The notes under the pieces: generated by a model
Told to the model about the DNA's origin: nothing
Seen by the model: the letters and a program-made list of their open reading frames with translations, nothing else
The model's database searches: none
Part shown: piece by piece, positions 8,626-21,748 of the stretch
How the letters are laid out: every line of letters starts with the position of its first letter
Position numbering within the stretch: position 1 is the stretch's first letter
Program-made: the position numbers and the translations under genes
Assembly: GCA_029891385.1 (NCBI GenBank)
Contig: CM057235.1
Span: 15,800,001-15,864,000, forward strand
DNA: 64,000 nt
From: Erythroxylum novogranatense
Lineage: Eukaryota; Streptophyta; Magnoliopsida; Malpighiales; Erythroxylaceae
Reading direction: 5' to 3'

Positions 8626-11187
8626 AACATGATGAGTCCCGTTCTCAGAGTCCAACCATTGAACTATACACGTTGGCACAATCCAAAGAAATCGTGAAGC
8701 TTAAAGTCTCATACCAATTCGATGTTCCTTTTTCCAAAACACATCTCACTCATATATATATATATATATATATAACAACAATTCACTATCAAAATATTCA
8801 TATCAAATCGATAACTTCCTCAAGTATACCAAATTTCCACTCAACCTGATCCATATACACAAATGCATACTTCCACTCAACATCATCCATACATAATTCA
8901 TAATTCCTTAACATCAATAGACAGAGTTTTACAAGCTCTAAAGGCATTTCAAGCCACAATTACAACAATCATCCAAAATCTCAAAAGACAAAAGTTACAC
9001 TAACTAGAAATCCTTGAAAAGTGACAAATCCTTGTATTTTACATAAATAACTCAAATTACAACATAAGCAAATGGGGAGTGATGATTTGACTCGCTTTCA
9101 CTCCATCTCTTGCTCAACACCTAAAGGTGGGGACGGAAGGGGGTGAGCTTATAGCTCGTGAGTAACAAGCTTATAACGAAGAATAAGCAAAACCATTGAA
9201 GTGCTCATTTGTCATAAAAGAATCATAATGAATTCATAAAATATTTTTTTCCCAAATTCTCAGTCAAATTCAAAATTTAGATTCAATACTCATAATAGAA
9301 AATGTCATCATATCAACACAGCATATCCATTTAACCATCAATGCAGACACTCAATTTATACAACATACTTGACAATTCAAAGATGCAATGCATAAACAAA
9401 TGGCTCGAGGGTTCTATGGAAACAGAAGGAGAAACCGAAGTTTACACCCTGAACAGAATGAGTCGATTTTCGGAGCTCATATGCCACAAGCGGGCAGTCG
9501 GGAGAAGGCTCTTGTCGACGTGCACGTGACGAACAAAATGGTTCCACTCTCATCCTAACAGAAGCATATAATCATGCTCAAATCATTTTATCAAATGCTT
9601 TCATGCTTTGCATGCTCTTTCTTCTTTTTCGAATTTACAAAATGCCATGAATTTTCCAAGACATAACATAAAATGTTTCAATGCATTCCCATCTTTATTT
9701 TGAAATTCATAAACAAAGTTCATATACCAAAACATGTATAAATTTTGCAAATCATTCAAAAGAAACAAAAACAACATTTATGAAGTAATTGAAATCATTC
9801 TTGATTTGGAAGAAAACATTATTGGCTCATTGCTAAATTATAAACATAAAACCCACCTGAATTCCTTGCTCGGATATATGCTTACAAGATGTTTCTCCTC
9901 TTGATCCTCTTGCCTTCCTTGATTCCCTTTATCAAATACAAAATTCCCATTCAATAGGAATACAATTTCAAGACCCAAATATTGCACATTCACTAAGATA
10001 AATTCTAAGAACTCAAACTCTTCTAAAAGGCCAAACATTCGGGTCAATTTTCCATGATCATTATGATCAAGTAAATGACAAAATTTGGTAATATTCTCTT
10101 CTATAAAATGTTCCCCATTGTCTTAAGTATCTAATGACTCCAAAATCATTCAATTTGTTTCAAAAATCCGAAAGTTATACTCCAAACCTATTGGGACTAT
10201 CCTTATGTTGAAACAAGAATCTATACTCAACTTCCATCCAAAATTTGAGAATTTTAAAGACTGTTTCAAAACTTCCTTTCTTCATAAAACTTGTATACCT
10301 TTGTCTCTATTTTACAACAAATCAAAAATAACCTCATTTGGACATCTACATCAAAAGTTATGGCTAAAATACCAACACATGTATGTGCAGGAAAGTTGTC
10401 GCGGCGAAATCCGCTCACCGCGTCGAGGACGCTCACGCACTCCATGATGTGGACGCCTGCGCGTGCCGCGGCATGGATTCCTGTGCATGCCGCGATGTGG
10501 ACTCTTGCGCGTGCCACGGCGTGGACTCCTGCGCATGCCGCGACGTGCGTGACCAGAAACCTCCCGAAAACTTGTTTTTCGACCTTCTTCATCTACATTC
10601 TTCCCATATTTCACAAATAACTCATCTTAACCCTAAATCATCATTCCTACTTCATTTCTAAACTCATTCCAACCCAAAATCATTCACAAACACATTAAAA
10701 TCCATCTTTGATTATTAACCCTAAAACCAAACATATGCTTTTACCCATTCTACAACTTCTCAAACATAATCCTCTCTTAACTAACATCAAAACATGTTTC
10801 ATTCATCTAATCCAGAGGAATGATGCTTGTACTCACTTGATTTGGCTTCAAATTCTTCAAAAGTCTCCAAACCCTAGCTTTCCTCTTCTTCTCCTCTCTT
10901 CCACGGTTTCTTCTTCAATTCCCACAAGACAACCCTTTCTTCTTCTTTTTATACCCTTTATTATTCTAAAAAGTCCATTTTGCCCTTCCAATAAACCTTA
11001 TAACCTTATATGCTTAAGTGACTTACCTAAAATGCCCTTATGCATTCTTACCACTTTTAATACGACCAAACCATATAATAAATTCTACTAACATTTACAT
11101 AACAAGTAGCTCCAAAACTTTATCCATCAAACCTCATAATTTATTTAAATCATGCTTTATGTAACAAGAAAAATTCGGGGGCCAACA
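8421..11187 (-). repeat. 5' LTR of minus-strand gypsy element (2767 bp)
   Basis: Forward ends are TGTTGGGCAC... and ...GGGGGCCAACA, an inverted TGTTGG/CCAACA pair, with a primer-binding site immediately to the left. Its length is close to that of the Tekay-like LTR at 2043-4788, and both contain a CpG-rich 24-bp minisatellite. Other contents are a (TA)n run at about 8752-8774 and two extra primer-site-like motifs near the left end. On its right is copia leader sequence whose homologue at 21028 lacks this LTR, which fixes the junction at 11187/11188. Confidence 0.75.
10451..10546. repeat. 24-bp GC-rich minisatellite (4 units)
   Basis: Four 24-bp units at 10451, 10475, 10499 and 10523 follow the pattern GGACTCCTGCGCATGCCGCG. 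Because 24 is a multiple of 3, both strands give repetitive open frames (DSCACRDV on +), which are not genes. Confidence 0.85.
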
Positions 11188-11983
11188 ATTTGTCCATTCA
11201 TCACATGAACTAATTAAGTCACTTTTGATTATTCATCCTGGAAACATAAAAATAATTACAATTCTTTTAGGCCCAAAATATTCTTCTTGGACTTGGATCT
11301 TCCGTTTCGAACTCTTCACTCACATGATCTGGCCCATTTGGTAAATAAAATATAATTGCATTTATAAAAACTGAAAATTTTCACTTTGAAAATAAAAATT
11401 CCAGCAATAGATTTTCATAAAACCGAATCTTTTTCATGACAAAAATTCCAGCACTTGTTTTCATTAAAACCGAAACTCATTCCATTAAAACAAAAAAACA
11501 ACATTTAGAATTTTATCAAAACCGAAACTTGATTCCTTGAAATAGAAATCCAACACTTGTTTTTACATCAAAAATTGAAACTAGATTCATTGAAATAAAA
11601 TTCCAGCATCTTTGTTTTCACAAAACCAAAACTATGCCAATACACAAAAGGATACACCGAAACCTTTACCTCTCCATTTCTTCAATCCATGGCTACTCCA
11701 TCTTCATCATTACATCAATTTGTACATTACAAAATCAAAGAAAATAGAAAAAATGAAGCCAAGGAGGAAACATGGTGATGATAGACCACCCTCCTTGTTA
11801 CAACCAAATAAAGAAATCTTACATGGTAAATTGAACTTCTATGGACAACCAAAAGAGCAACACATACACCATTTATATTTCTATCACATAAAAATATGCA
11901 TCATACAAAAAAAATATTGCCAACCCATGCATCAAACATATAGGAACCGAAATCATGCATTAGAAACTATCTCTGCTACCAAT
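11188..11983 (-). mobile_element. leader of minus-strand copia element A
   Basis: It is homologous to 21028-21748, including the repeated AAAACCGAAAC / AATTCCAGCACTTG pattern. Next to the LTR the minus strand reads ATTGGTAGCAGAGATAG, a decayed initiator-Met tRNA primer site. The gypsy LTR interrupts it at 11187. No coding region is recognised; the + frame at 11612-12091 spans leader and LTR and is not supported. Confidence 0.7.
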
Positions 11984-14051
11984 TGTTGGATGGGGAAAAT
12001 AAAACATGTCATATTTGAAAAATCGGTAGATTTCAAAATTTTTAAAAAATCTTATTTGCAGTGGAAGCAATATATCCAAATCATCATGTAAATTTATACA
12101 TGATATTGTATAAGGATAATATTAAACATAAATAAGATATTGATATTACTAACTCCTTCGCTATAGCTTTAATTTCTCGCTGCGCTATCCTCTCCTTGTT
12201 CTTGTATCCAAAACCTTTGTTTTTGAATCCTTTTCTTTGTCAATCTATACTCTCCTTGTTGTTGTATCCTCAACCAATTTAAGTTACCTCCTGTTCTTCC
12301 AGGACAACTTGGTTAATAAAATCTTTTGGTGGGAAAGGAGAAGAAATGGTTGGAGGAGATTTTCTTATAAGAAATGAACCAAAAATGAGACTCTTCTCTT
12401 ACAAATTTCGGCTCACTCATGCATGAAAGGAGAGAGTCAAACCAAGCAAGAACACTTTTTTACACACTCAATTTCAGTTATGCATGGAATGGAAGAAGAG
12501 AATATCATCCAATGCATCACTTCTTACTTTAATCAATCATCAAGTAGCCAATAAATGAGACACTTCTCATTTATCTTTAAGATGGCTATATGAAAAGACT
12601 ATTAACCTAAATATGACTTACCATTTTTTGTTTTGGAAGATGGAAGAAGGAAGATGGTCCATCCAATGCACATCTTTCTTCTTTAATCCAATGAATGCTA
12701 ATAGGTTATAAACCAACATTAAAAGATAACCATTAAACCATTTAATGGTAAGTTCATAACTCCATTTAAAGATGATAAATCATAATAAATACCACCTTTA
12801 TTTAGCAATTTAATGTCAAATGTGCAGCTGCACAATCAATCAATTAAAACCGAAATTGCTACTCCTTTCTTTAAAAATTTTGTTTTAATATAAATAATCT
12901 AATCAATTACATTAAACCAAAGTCTAGCCCATTTATAAATAAACATTTGGGCTTCTAATTAACCATTAATTAGTGTAAGCCCAAAATTCAATTATGGGCT
13001 TCTAAAACCTCCATTTATATTTCTTAGTTTGATAATCTTCCTTGAAGCCAAGTGGGGAATCTTATTTGACTTTGATAATTCAAGCTCCAGTAAGCCTATA
13101 ATTAATTTAACCTCATTAAAATTAATTCTAGTTTATTACTAAATGTCATTCCACTAAAGACAATTAGTTGAACTCTTCAATTATTAAATATTATGAGAAC
13201 ACATATTTTATGTCCAATTGCAAACCCTATTTAGAACCAAAGGGTAAAATTACCATTTTTCTCTTATGTGGTTTTTCCTTTTAGATCCCCCATTTTACTT
13301 TATATGGTGATTAACACACAAGATCTCATCTTGGTGTTAAGATTTGATGGGTAGCTAGTCCATCAAACTACTGGCGCCAATTTAATCACTAAATTTTCTT
13401 AAAACATCTAGAAGTGATGATGTCACTATAAACTCTTTATTTGAGTGAATGTTCCCTGATACATGTTTCAATTAATAATTCCAACATGCAGACACTGGAT
13501 TAATACTCTGCAAAAATTCATTTCGATCATATCAAGAATTATAATGAAACACATATAAGTTCACTACTCATCAAGATTGTGGTTCATAATAAGCGACTGC
13601 TTAAGTTGTATGTTTTAAGATTAAAGTAATGACCCACTTTATTCTTGAAAACATACTTGATTCCAAATTCATTGAATAGTGCTATTATCGATAGTCAACT
13701 ACTATCATGATATGAAACTCATCATTCCTTTGCAGTAAACTCCTTTAGTTACATGGAGATAAATCGTAACACTACAGTCTAAACCATAATCAAGCAACTA
13801 ACTTGATTATTGCACTATGAATCCATTAATTTATATTTTAATAATATACATGTTTCCTATACATCTCTATGTATATGTATATTACTTACAAAAGGATCTT
13901 GATACCTTATGAATAGATATATAATGCTCATTAAAACCAAACTCTTTTATTTTATTAATAATAAATATTTCCATTACAAAGCGTAACTAAAGAAGATTAA
14001 GGTGCGTAAATACACTTGCTTTCTAGGCACTATATTTACATAACTCCAACA
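11984..14051 (-). repeat. copia LTR, copy A (2068 bp)
   Basis: Forward ends are TGTTGGATGGGG and CATAACTCCAACA. It is homologous along its length to 21749-23966 and 57565-59647: shared GGTAGATTTCAAAA near the left end, GGGAAAGGAGAAGAAAT, GATTAACACA.AAGATC, GCTAGTCCATCAAAC and TTTACATAACTCCAACA at the right. The third copy is the 3' LTR of an Angela/BARE-like copia element, which identifies this one. Adjacent on its right is gypsy internal sequence, so this copia element sits in the gypsy element. Confidence 0.85.
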
Positions 14052-16504
14052 ATTAAAGTATACAAGTAATAGAATAAGAAAAATATATATATATTATGAT
14101 CTTAAAAGATGAACTAGTTATTGATTAATGTGATAAGAGCTATGATCCTCCGTGAGGAAATATTAGTGGAAATTGAGATCAAAATTTCAGGATGAATATG
14201 CATCTATAACTCTGAATGGATTGCAAATATATATATATATATGTAGGATGAATAAATGACAATAGGAAAATGAGATAGAAATGAGGAAAGAATAAAACGA
14301 GAATTATATAGTCATAAATGAATTTATAAGAGATAAATGATGTGCAGTTAGGAGAAAGTTAGAAATGCTTATAAGATAGGATTTTAGGCAAGAATGAGAG
14401 AGAGGTAAGTGAAAGCCCCCAAAGATAAGTTAGTTTGTTATCAAGAGTGACATGAATAATATCGATATTAGGAATAAAAAATCTTCTTTCAGAGAAGAAT
14501 TTCACTGGATTAGATTAAGTAGACCAAGTAGTTTATTCTTAAAAATGATCAAGGAAGAAATAAATCAGAAATGATATTGGAGTCCTAATCCTAATGGAGA
14601 CTCAAGCATAAAGATGTAGAAAATGTTACTGAGGGTGTATGAATTTGGTTTGATGTAAAGTATCCCAATTATGCTAATGGATTCATGAATTGAGGGGATA
14701 CAAATTGGATCTAAGGATTGTGTTACCAACACAGAAAGTGAAGTTTTCAAATAAATTGAAATGTGTGGAGAAACTAGTACGAATGGATAGACATTTAAAT
14801 AAGCCAATGTGAAATAAGAAGAAATTGAATGAATGGAGAAAAATTATTTGAGAAAAGAAGTCAATTGGTAAACTAAAAATGACATGAGATGATAATACCT
14901 TAATTGAGGAATTAGTCACTTAAGGAATTATGAGAATCAATTATGGATACAAGGAAATTTGGGTGATATCTGTTGGAGTTAACCATACCCCAATAGTATT
15001 ATGATATTGAAGATTAAAGTGATCCAAACAAAAATGTATCAATTAGTGACTATGATCATAGATGGTATTTTGAGTGTGTTTGAAAAGTAAAGAGAACATT
15101 TTGAATATTTGAGGAATATAACACTGATGATAATAATATCATTTAGAATTGGAGATTATGGAGTACATAATGAGGTTTCACATCAAAGATTAGGATGAAA
15201 TCCAATGCAGCATAATAAAGTGATTTCATATGCATAGAGATAGTTAAAGTCTTATGAATTGAATTATTCGGAATATGAATTAGAACTTGTTGTAATAGTA
15301 ATTGTTTTGAAAGCTTGGAGACATTTTATGTTCATAAACCTTTTGGACATATATATATGGATATATAGATCATTAAAGATTGAGGTAATTATTGAGTTTG
15401 AAAGGATTGTGCAAATTGAGTATTTCCAAGTAAATCTTGTGTTGCAATCCAATGCATTGAATACAAAATTCAATAGTAGAGTATCACAAATTTGGATATG
15501 GAGGTTATCAAATCTAGTGCGATAAAAAGTTTAGAATGTCGAGCAAAAAAAAAGGGACAAAAAGGAAGTATTATTAGCTATTGAAATTTAAGATCAGTTT
15601 TGCATAAAAGGATTGGCAAAGCCTAAATTGAGGATTTAGAAATTGTGAATCTTATCGAGGAATTGAAAATGAATCCGACTTTTGAATTAACGATACCATA
15701 TGATTAAATTAAGAAGTATGTATAGTCGATAAGGAGACTGTCAGAGAAAACATAAGAAACAACTGAAGCTATATGTCCTAGTAGGAATACATCGAAAGAG
15801 CATTTGAAGGTTAAGAATGTAGAACCAAGTGATTACATGTTTAAGTTACTAATAGTCTTAACTGTTGGAGACATGCTTAAAGCTTATATTTCTGGAGTTT
15901 ATAGGAATATGAGATTAATGTATAGTTTAAATTGACTACAGGTATAACAATCATTATCATAGTGAGACCATTAGAATATTGTATGAGGTGTTATAAGACA
16001 AAAGAGTCATTCTCCCTTACATTGAAATGAAAAGGGACTAAAAATGGTCAAAGGCCATAATAAACTTGAGATATTATTAGTGAGTAAAATGAATCTGTAA
16101 TAAGAATAAAGTGGCTTATGAACGATGAATGAATTGTGATGAATCACCTCGATTATGGAATATAGTGAGACAAACATAAGATTTAAGTGTATTAACAATA
16201 AAGAGATGTGAAATACTAAGTAAGAGATTAAGTATTAATATGATCTGACAAAGAGGGATTGTCGGCACATGAAGTGAAAATTTTAAGTAACCTGAATTGT
16301 GTTGAGGACACTGTTAAGATAATGTGATACTTGAAGAAGTGATTAGAGGAAGGATTAATTACATTGATTATGGTCAATTAGAAGAAATTATTTGAGTGAT
16401 AAAGTTATATGAAAAATGGAAGAGCATATGAGGAAATAATACCCCTACCTTATTGAACAATCAGATGAGAATTTTGGGGACAAAATTTATTAAGGGGTGA
16501 GAAA
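14052..16504 (+). pseudogene. decayed gypsy pol (RNase H to chromodomain)
   Basis: AT-rich remains of a + strand pol. RNase H is recognisable at about 15200-15480 (VISYA, LNYSEYELELV, LKAWRHFMF), equivalent to the same block at 200-300. The chromodomain end is visible at 16410-16460 (EEHMRK, stop, YPYLIEQS, compare KEHMRRQYPHLFG). Between these nearly every domain is crossed by stops and indels. The 14052-15200 part should be RT and earlier, but no motif could be assigned with confidence. The polypurine tract TTAAGGGGTGAGAAA lies at 16490-16504. Confidence 0.75.
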
Positions 16505-17739
16505 TGTAACATCTCGTCCCCATATTAAAGGTTGAAACCTAGATTTCAATAATGGAGAAAATAGCAATGTGAGAGTTAGAAAAAAATTTGTATTTCATGC
16601 TTAGCAAAATGTCAGCATGCATGCATGTAGATTTGATTTTCTACACACATGAAAATAATTATACATGCACTCATTGACATTCCGGGTAAAATTGAACTGT
16701 AATGGGATATGTGGAAAATTGTGGTTACAATGATAAAATAATTTTAGATGGTGGATTGAGAATTTAGAATGTTCTGCAATTGTATTAAATGGATTTTTGG
16801 ATAGTGAATGATAAAAAAATATACGTTAGTAGAATGAAGAAGAGAAGCTAGAAAGGTTAGCACTGATATGAAACTTCCTGGATTAAACTATATTGATCTA
16901 GGCCATTTCTGACAAAATTATCTCCAAGAAAGCTGTAGATATTTCTTTTATCTTTCCATTGATATAAATTTTGCAATTTTTGGAGCCCTGGATCAAAAGT
17001 TATGGAAGCTGAAAGTTGGGTATGTGACATTGGGATTAAAGGTAAAATTGGTGTAAAATGGAAATGACTTTTTGATTTTAGGTGGAAAAGCACAGTTGTG
17101 CTTGAGGTATAGTGAAAATTTTGTTATTGTGAGTATATTTGGTTTGCACCGTCGTGTATATGAAGGGCAAATTGCACCGTCGTGCTTAAGCAAGATCGTG
17201 CATTTGAGGTTTCTCCCTATACTGAATAGTCTTGCTTCTTTTCATCATAGCTCCTTCTCTAGACCTCAAAATGACTTGGTTCTTGAACCATTGTACTCGT
17301 AAGACATTGATATACCTCTCCACCAAAAATAATATCCATATGAAATGAATTTAGAGATATTGAGTGATAAATGTGGGACATGTCTGACTTGTGCTCTCAC
17401 TCAATTTTTGTCTTTATATGTCACACCCATGACTCTTGCACATTCATGTTCCTCTCACACCCATGAATCTCTCACACCCATGATTTATTCTCATGGGTTT
17501 CACTCCTGCACTGGCGTGATTTTTCACTCTCATGCCCGTGAGTTAATTGCAAGAGTGATGTTTAATTCTCTTTTCATTCTACAGTGCTCCTTAATAGTTT
17601 ACTCTCGTGCAAGCTGAATAGTCTTGTTTCTTTTTATCATAACTTCTTATCTAGACATAAAAATGAGATGAGTTTTGATTTTGAGTAAACTAGAGACATA
17701 GTACTACAAATCATCAGAAGAAGTTGAACTATGATTCTG

Positions 17740-19065
17740 CCTCTAAGGTGTTCAATTTCTGAATGGAATTTGTGCATAGTATACTGTTTTGGACAAGAGC
17801 AATCCGAAAATATTTGAAGTGTATCTTTCAAATCACTGAACCACATTGAATGATTTTGGCGTCAATGGAAACATAAGACATAGGGGAACATGTTTCTAGA
17901 AGAAACTGTTGCAAAATGACTTCATTATCAGGGGCATAAAGAACATTCAAAATTGACCTGAAATGATATTTTTATGGAAAAATCTGATAGTGATTCAAGG
18001 ACTTGTGATTTTATTTAGTCATAAACATAAGTATAAATTATACTTAAGTGAGTTTTAATATGGAGAAATGGATAAGAGGCTAAGAAATGGACAGGTATCC
18101 AACCTTTAAAGTTAAGTTTTAAATAACCTTGAAAGACAAGCTACTGTCCTTGTCTTTATCCTTCTTGAAGCTTCTTTCCCTAGTTTTTCTTAAACATAAA
18201 ATTTTTCATCAAATCTTCGCCAAAATAAAATATTGGTTTTTGATATCCACTCACGCTCTTATTTTTTTATTTCTTTTTTCTATCTGAAGAAAGACTGAAC
18301 CCCCTGTCAACTTTCAAGATGTTGTACGTGGTTGCATGAGGAATTAGGGTTCACGAGATTTTTGCAGATGTTAAAACTTCAAACAAATAAACTTGTTATG
18401 ATTATGTATTTTTGTATGAACTGAAGCATGCATCATGAGTTCACTATAAAATGGTTAGGAAATAGTGAAATTCATATTTTCTAGAAAATGAGTGAGGAGA
18501 TTTTGAGTGTGCCGTGCATAATGAAGGTGCAGTGAAAGTGAACTGATGTGAACATCCTTCACTTTTTTGGCTATAACTTCTTCTTCTGACCCCCAAATGA
18601 CATGGGAATTAAACCATTGGATTCTTAACTCATTGATATGCATCTACATGGAAAATTATAACCATCGGAAATCATTTATAAGAGATTGATTGATATAATT
18701 GTGACGGAATTGATGAGGAGTTCTAGAAAACGATAACTAGAGTAGTATCACTGAACATGCTTCGGTATTTTAGGCATAACTTGTTATGTAGTTATATAGA
18801 TATAATGATTCTCAAAATAGATTAAAATAGAGAAATATGGTTATAATTTTTATGAAGAAATCAAATTCCAATTCTGTCTCCATGGTTCCAAAAGCTTACT
18901 TAAAGTTGGGTATAGAATACTGTTACAATTAAGCAATGGTCCAAATTATTTGGAGTATAAATTTTGGAATATTGAACCATATTTAATGATCTTAGTGTTT
19001 TTAGAAACTTAAGACAATAGGGAACATGTTATTAGAAGAAAGGATTGCTAAATTACCTCATTTTC
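17740..19065. repeat. direct duplication inside the long gypsy LTR
   Basis: 17740-17935 and 18875-19065 share an ordered series of motifs: TCTG.CTC.A.GGT, ATACTGTT, GAACCA.ATT.AATGATTTT/CTTAG, AAGACA.TAGGGAACATGTT.TAGAAGAAA. A shorter motif (ATAACTTCTTCT...GAC..CAAAATGACATGG) recurs near 17265, 17638 and 18570. This suggests tandem duplication of roughly 1.1 kb in the LTR. Confidence 0.6.
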
Positions 19066-19844
19066 ATTGTATAATTGATCATGGAAAATAGACCCGAAGG
19101 TCTAGAATTTTGGAGAATTTATAAGAAAGAATGAGAGTTTAGATATTATATGATCATATAATGTTAGAATAACAGTAATGAATGAATTGTTAGTATTAAA
19201 GTGCCAAAGACATGTGTATAATGGAGATGAAGGTGTTCATATGATTGAAGTTGTGATTCAAGAAGAGGAGTAAAGTGTGAGCAAAGTGTATCCAGTAAAA
19301 GTGAATGAGAATTTGACTTTATTATAGAAAATAATGCTAAAATGAAATGACAAGTAATTGAGTTATAAAATGAGAATGAGCATAGGATATGAAGTTTGAT
19401 AAAGTACCTGGATTGTCATTGAGCATGTATTGTACATAGTCTATAGACACAATTCTGAATGAATAAATGCTTACAATTGTACCATTATTAATGTGAGTGC
19501 AACGTGTGTCTTGCATAAATGGATTGTGTAGGTTAAAAGCCCACATTTCAGCATTTTTAGAATTTAGAAGTAAATGCTAATTTAGAGCATAATGTGAGTA
19601 GACCTAAATGGTCTCATTTCATTATTTGTTTTGTTTGAATTTTTGTATTGATTGATTACTGAATGCTCATATGAATGTGATTAAATGTGATCAATTATAG
19701 ACAGAAGGTCCGATGATTGTGAAATGTGAATGAGATATTGAAGTGTTGCTTGAATGTGAATGTGACAAACTATGTGTTTCATGATATGATTGATTGAAAA
19801 TGTGAGATGCATTCCATACATGAATGCATGATCAGATAATGGGA

Positions 19845-20048
19845 GTTGTGACCAGAGTAGCCACCGATCAGAGCTTAAAGCTCAAAGTGTGAAAAGAGCC
19901 TTGAGCTCAAAAAAAGTGATTCAGAGCTTAAAGCTAAAAGTGTGAAAAGAGCCTTTAGCTTAGAAAGTGATTCAGAGCCTCAATCTCAACGTTTAATGAG
20001 TATGATATCCACAATGGATATGGGACAATTTAGGCAATCAGTCACAAC
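19845..20048 (+). other. multi-hairpin array, second copy
   Basis: GTTGTGA (19845-19851) and TCACAAC (20042-20048) enclose 13-nt hairpin elements at 19871 (GAGCTTAAAGCTC), 19896 (GAGCCTTGAGCTC), 19924, 19949 and 19975, spaced 25-28 bp. The later ones have lost some pairs. Flanks are shared with the copy at 4031-4168 (GATCAGATAATG on the left, CAGTCACAACAA on the right). Confidence 0.65.
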
Positions 20049-20637
20049 AAAGTTACAAATGGAAAGTAGGTCTCATGCATACTGCATATGCATAATATGA
20101 ATGATTAAATTGTATTGAAGGTGAAATGTGAAATGATGTGAATGTGATTTATGTATTATGTGACTAGGTGAGCCATTGATGATGGTCACTCAATGAGTTC
20201 GCCAACTCACCTAAAATTTGCAAATAATTTTTAGGATAAGAAGAATACCCCGTTAAGCAAATGGGAGTATCCCTACAACATACAAGTAAGGGATATAGGT
20301 TGGGATCAGTTCGTGTCTGCATTGTATTTTTTTCATTTTGTATGGAATTGTATATTCTGCAACTTTTGTAACAAATTATGTATTCCAAAAGTTTTGTAAA
20401 AAGGTGTATGATTTATGTTGTAATGTAAAGGCTTTATGACTAAAGTGTTTGGTTTTTGTGAAAGGGCCCAAATTGGTATTGTTATGATTGAAAAAGTTTA
20501 CTAATAAAGTGAGCCCTATTTGATTATCGATTTCTACATATTATGTTTGTGGTTTCAAAAAAAAATTATACTGAGTTTTGACTGATTGAGTATTCTAGCA
20601 CACCGTCCTCGCGAGAAATGGACTTGGATATCACACA

Positions 20638-21748
20638 AGATGTTAGGTACGTGTCTTGCAGGAGTGGGGTGCTGCATGCAAACCATGCCTCGGTGAGAGG
20701 TCACATTTGCTACCACTGAGTGGACTTGTCCTTTAGGGCTTATCCATGCAAGATCTAGGATTCATATCCTTCGGTGGGGTGCAACACTTCACCATATGCA
20801 AATAGGTTATCACATAGAAACCGTGGACTCTCATATCAGCATCCTGTCCCACTCAATCTTTTTGGTCTTTAAGTTTTAATAAATATCATCTTGTCTAGAT
20901 TCCATTTATTATCTATCCTATATTGTTTCATTATATATCTCATATATAATGAATGCATGGAAAAGCATAGGGTTGGCAATTTTCTAAATGGCATACAATC
21001 ATATAATATTGCACATTATTTGCTTCCATTTATCCATTCATCTTGTGAACTAATAAGTCACTTTTGATTGTCCATCCTAAAACATAAATAAAATTACATG
21101 GTTTTTTGGACTTGGATCTTCTGCTCCAAAAATTTCCTTTTGGACTTGGAACTTCCACTTCGAACTCTTTGCTCACATGAACCGACCTATTTAGTAAAAA
21201 ATGTGTAATGGCATGTATTTTACAAAACTTTTTTTTTCATAAAACCGAATTTTGTCAATATGATTAAAAAAATTCCAGCACTTGTTTTTCATAAAAACCC
21301 AAAACTTTGTCAATAAGAAAACAAAATTTCCATAACTTGTTGGTCATAAAATTGAAACTTCATATGAAAACAAAGAAAATCACTTGATTTTCATAAAAAC
21401 CGAAACTGCCATTGAACTAAAGGATACACTAAAACCTTTACCTATTATTTTCTTCGATCTATGGTTGCTTCATCTTCATCATTATAGAAATTTGTACATT
21501 ACAAAATCAAAGAAAATAGAAAAATGAAACTAAGGAGGAAACATGAGGATGATAGGCTACCCTCCTTGTTACAAACCAAACGAAGAAAACTTACAAGGTA
21601 ACACTATATTCTATGGACAACCAAAAGAACAAAGCATACACCATATATTTTTCATCGCATAAAAAAAGCAGATACAAATTTAATCGCCAACCTATGCATC
21701 ACATATAGGAACCAAAATCATGCATAATAACATGGCTCTGATATCATT
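20638..21748 (-). mobile_element. leader of minus-strand copia element B
   Basis: From 21028 it is homologous to the leader at 11188-11983. Next to the LTR the minus strand reads TGATATCAGAGCCATG (21731-21746), one base from the initiator-Met tRNA primer site. The part 20638-21027 has no match in the window and no recognisable gene; it probably continues the same leader, since copy A is interrupted exactly where the match stops. Confidence 0.65.

Larger units (their letters stand above)
16505..20637 (+). repeat. long 3' LTR of decayed gypsy element (about 4.1 kb)
   Basis: It starts TGTAACATCTCGTCCCC after the polypurine tract, parallel to TGTAACATCCCG at 2043. The right end is placed at ...GGATATCACACA by comparison of the distance from the hairpin array to the LTR end (about 590 here, 620 in the first LTR); it is uncertain by some tens of bases. 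It is about 1.4 kb longer than the first LTR, partly explained by internal duplication. The CpG-rich island has become CpG-poor (repeated CACACCCATGA, 17421-17485). Confidence 0.7.

Noticed and set aside
8752..8774. (TA)n run as a possible origin or promoter element
   Set aside because: A simple microsatellite inside an LTR; similar runs occur at about 14228 and 30110 without other signals.
10383..10661. Open frame encoding a repeated Cys-rich peptide (DSCACRDV type), resembling a small secreted Cys-rich protein
   Set aside because: It is the translation of a 24-bp minisatellite inside an LTR; both strands are open because the unit is a multiple of 3, and there is no signal peptide or conserved start.
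11612..12091. 159-codon plus-strand frame
   Set aside because: It crosses the copia leader/LTR junction on the strand opposite the element and is not kept in the homologous copy at 21400-21850.
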